From Streptomyces tuirus (GTDB lineage: Bacteria > Actinomycetota > Actinomycetes > Streptomycetales > Streptomycetaceae): DNA of 64,000 nucleotides. The stretch lies in assembly GCA_018195615.1 (NCBI GenBank), contig JAGTPG010000002.1:2918501-2982500 (forward strand), written 5' to 3'. Position 1 is the stretch's first letter, and each line of letters starts with the position of its first letter. A program made the translations under genes and the position numbers. The notes under the pieces were generated by a model that was not told the DNA's origin, searched no databases, and saw only the letters and a program-made list of their open reading frames with translations. This document shows positions 62,913-64,000 of this stretch, in pieces.

Positions 62913-63800
62913 ATGCGGAAGCGAAGCCACCGCTCACGGACCGTTCTTGCCGTGGCCGTGGCGGCGGCGCTGGGTGTCGCCGGGTGTGATGCCGTGGGGG
63001 ACAACTCCCCCGCCCCGTCCGGTACGGGCAAGCCGTCCCCGAAGCCCACGCCCCTGTGGGACCGCAGCCCGAGTTCCGTCGCGGCCGTCGGCGACTCCAT
63101 CACGCGGGGTTTCGACGCGTGTGACGTGCTGTCGGACTGTCCGGAGGCGTCCTGGGCGACCGGCGTGAGCCCCGAGGTCGACTCGCTCGCCGTCCGGCTG
63201 CTGGGCCGGGCCGGGGCCGCCGAGCGGAGCTGGAACTACGCCGTGACCGGGGCGCGGATGGCGGACCTGCCGGGGCAGCTGGCGCAGGCGGTGCGGCGGA
63301 AGCCGCAGCTGGTGACGGTGATGGTGGGGGCGAACGACGCCTGCCGGGCCACGCCCTCGGCGATGACCCCGGTCTCCGGGTTCCGCGCCGACTTCGAGGA
63401 CTCCCTGCGCACCCTGCGGAGGGCCCTGCCCAAGACACAGGTGTTCGTGGCGAGCGTGCCGAACCTGAAGCGGCTGTGGTCCGAGGGCCGCACCAGCCCG
63501 ATGGGCAAGCAGGTGTGGAAGCTGGGCATCTGCCCGTCGATGCTGGGCGACGCGGACGCCCTGGACGCCGCGGCGACCGAGCGGCGGGACACGGTGCAGA
63601 AGCGGGTCGAGGACTACAACAAGGTCCTGAAGGAGGTCTGCGCCGAGGACAAGCGGTGCCGCTACGACGGGGGCGCGGTGTACGACTACCGCTTCGGCAC
63701 CACCCAGTTGAGCCGCTGGGACTACTTCCACCCCAGCGTGAACGGGCAGGCCCGGTTGGCGGAGATCGCATACCGCACCGTCACCGCGAAAGGTCCCTGA
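62913..63800 (+). CDS. SGNH/GDSL-family lipoprotein hydrolase
   Basis: 295 residues. A signal peptide with lipobox (LGVAGCDA) anchors the protein outside the membrane. SGNH blocks are complete: VAAVGDSITRGFDACD (Ser), YAVTGARMADL (Gly), TVMVGANDACR (Asn) and SRWDYFHPSVNGQ (Asp-x-x-His). Predicted esterase or lipase acting on the envelope or environment. ATG 62913 gives the best signal peptide. Acts outside the cell. Confidence 0.9.
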   Translation: MRKRSHRSRTVLAVAVAAALGVAGCDAVGDNSPAPSGTGKPSPKPTPLWDRSPSSVAAVGDSITRGFDACDVLSDCPEASWATGVSPEVDSLAVRLLGRAGAAERSWNYAVTGARMADLPGQLAQAVRRKPQLVTVMVGANDACRATPSAMTPVSGFRADFEDSLRTLRRALPKTQVFVASVPNLKRLWSEGRTSPMGKQVWKLGICPSMLGDADALDAAATERRDTVQKRVEDYNKVLKEVCAEDKRCRYDGGAVYDYRFGTTQLSRWDYFHPSVNGQARLAEIAYRTVTAKGP

Positions 63801-63815
63801 CTTAGAGTTCCGCAC

Positions 63816-64000
63816 ATGAACGAACTCTTCGGCACACTTTCCGACGGCACACCGGTGCACCGCTGGACGCTGGAGCGGGCGGGTGTCCGGGCGCGGATCC
63901 TGTCGTACGGCGGGATCGTGCAGTCCGTGGAGGTGCCGGACCGTGAGGGGCGGGCCGGGGACGTGGTGCTGGGGTTCCCTGATCTCGACGGGTACCTCGC
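63816..64000 (+). CDS. galM: Aldose 1-epimerase, N-terminal part (cut by window end)
   Basis: Only the first 61 residues are in view: MNELFGTLSDGTPVHRWTLE and RILSYGGIVQSVEVPDREG, then DVVLGFPDLDGYL, the typical start of galactose mutarotases. It begins 15 bases after the lipoprotein stop, though a relation is not evident. Confidence 0.85.
   Translation, partial: MNELFGTLSDGTPVHRWTLERAGVRARILSYGGIVQSVEVPDREGRAGDVVLGFPDLDGYL

Overview
The window is chromosomal DNA of a Streptomyces species. Support for this: GC is very high, coding frames have G or C at nearly every third codon position, GTG and TTG starts are common, and the fatty-acid block fasR-fabD-fabH-acpP-fabF and the ter/aceE neighbourhood match known streptomycete gene order. 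No ribosomal RNA, insertion sequence or CRISPR array is visible. One tRNA (Val, anticodon UAC) is present.

Bases 1-13500 are the edge of a secondary-metabolite cluster. Two plus-strand genes, HMG-CoA synthase (mvaS, cut by the window edge) and an NphT7-type acetoacetyl-CoA synthase, supply mevalonate precursors. They converge on a long minus-strand run: a truncated ferredoxin start, a ferredoxin-type reductase, phzB, phzC, phzD, phzE, phzF, phzG, a second phzB and a methyltransferase. Phenazine genes beside mevalonate genes suggest a prenylated phenazine (endophenazine type); no prenyltransferase lies in view. The run ends in an unexpected three-gene unit: a small solitary tail-sheath protein of the contractile-injection family, an OvmZ-like double zinc-ribbon protein and a 60-residue helix-turn-helix protein.

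Bases 13500-33450 hold mixed accessory and housekeeping genes: FHA protein, DUF1992, envelope proteins, an MFS exporter fused to a MarR-like domain, a peptidoglycan-binding membrane protein, a chloramphenicol-phosphotransferase-like kinase, a 165-bp tandem repeat, a UPF0016 transporter under a yybP-ykoY manganese riboswitch, a secreted HNH nuclease, a PhoD-like phosphatase, DoxX, two DedA-like proteins, a ketopantoate reductase, lipoproteins and the tRNA. Bases 33377-43074 are the Ter stress locus: HAD phosphatase, PRTase-TRSP-StiP fusion, HpcH/HpaI-type lyase, three TerD proteins, a TerA-like protein and a TerC-like (DUF475) membrane protein. Then come AhpE, DUF3052, pyruvate dehydrogenase E1 (aceE), a potassium channel, an MFS/TetR divergent pair, a lipase-like hydrolase, DUF4429, a MerR/aldo-keto reductase pair, small enzymes, the fatty-acid synthase operon with its regulator fasR, DUF3145, an SGNH-hydrolase lipoprotein and the start of galM.

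Reading caution: about 30 genes are broken by what looks like a single missing base in a short G/C run, always in the same direction and including essential genes (aceE, fasR, MFS with three, FmdB, AhpE). This is almost certainly consensus error rather than decay. I annotate such genes at full length and state where the frame breaks.
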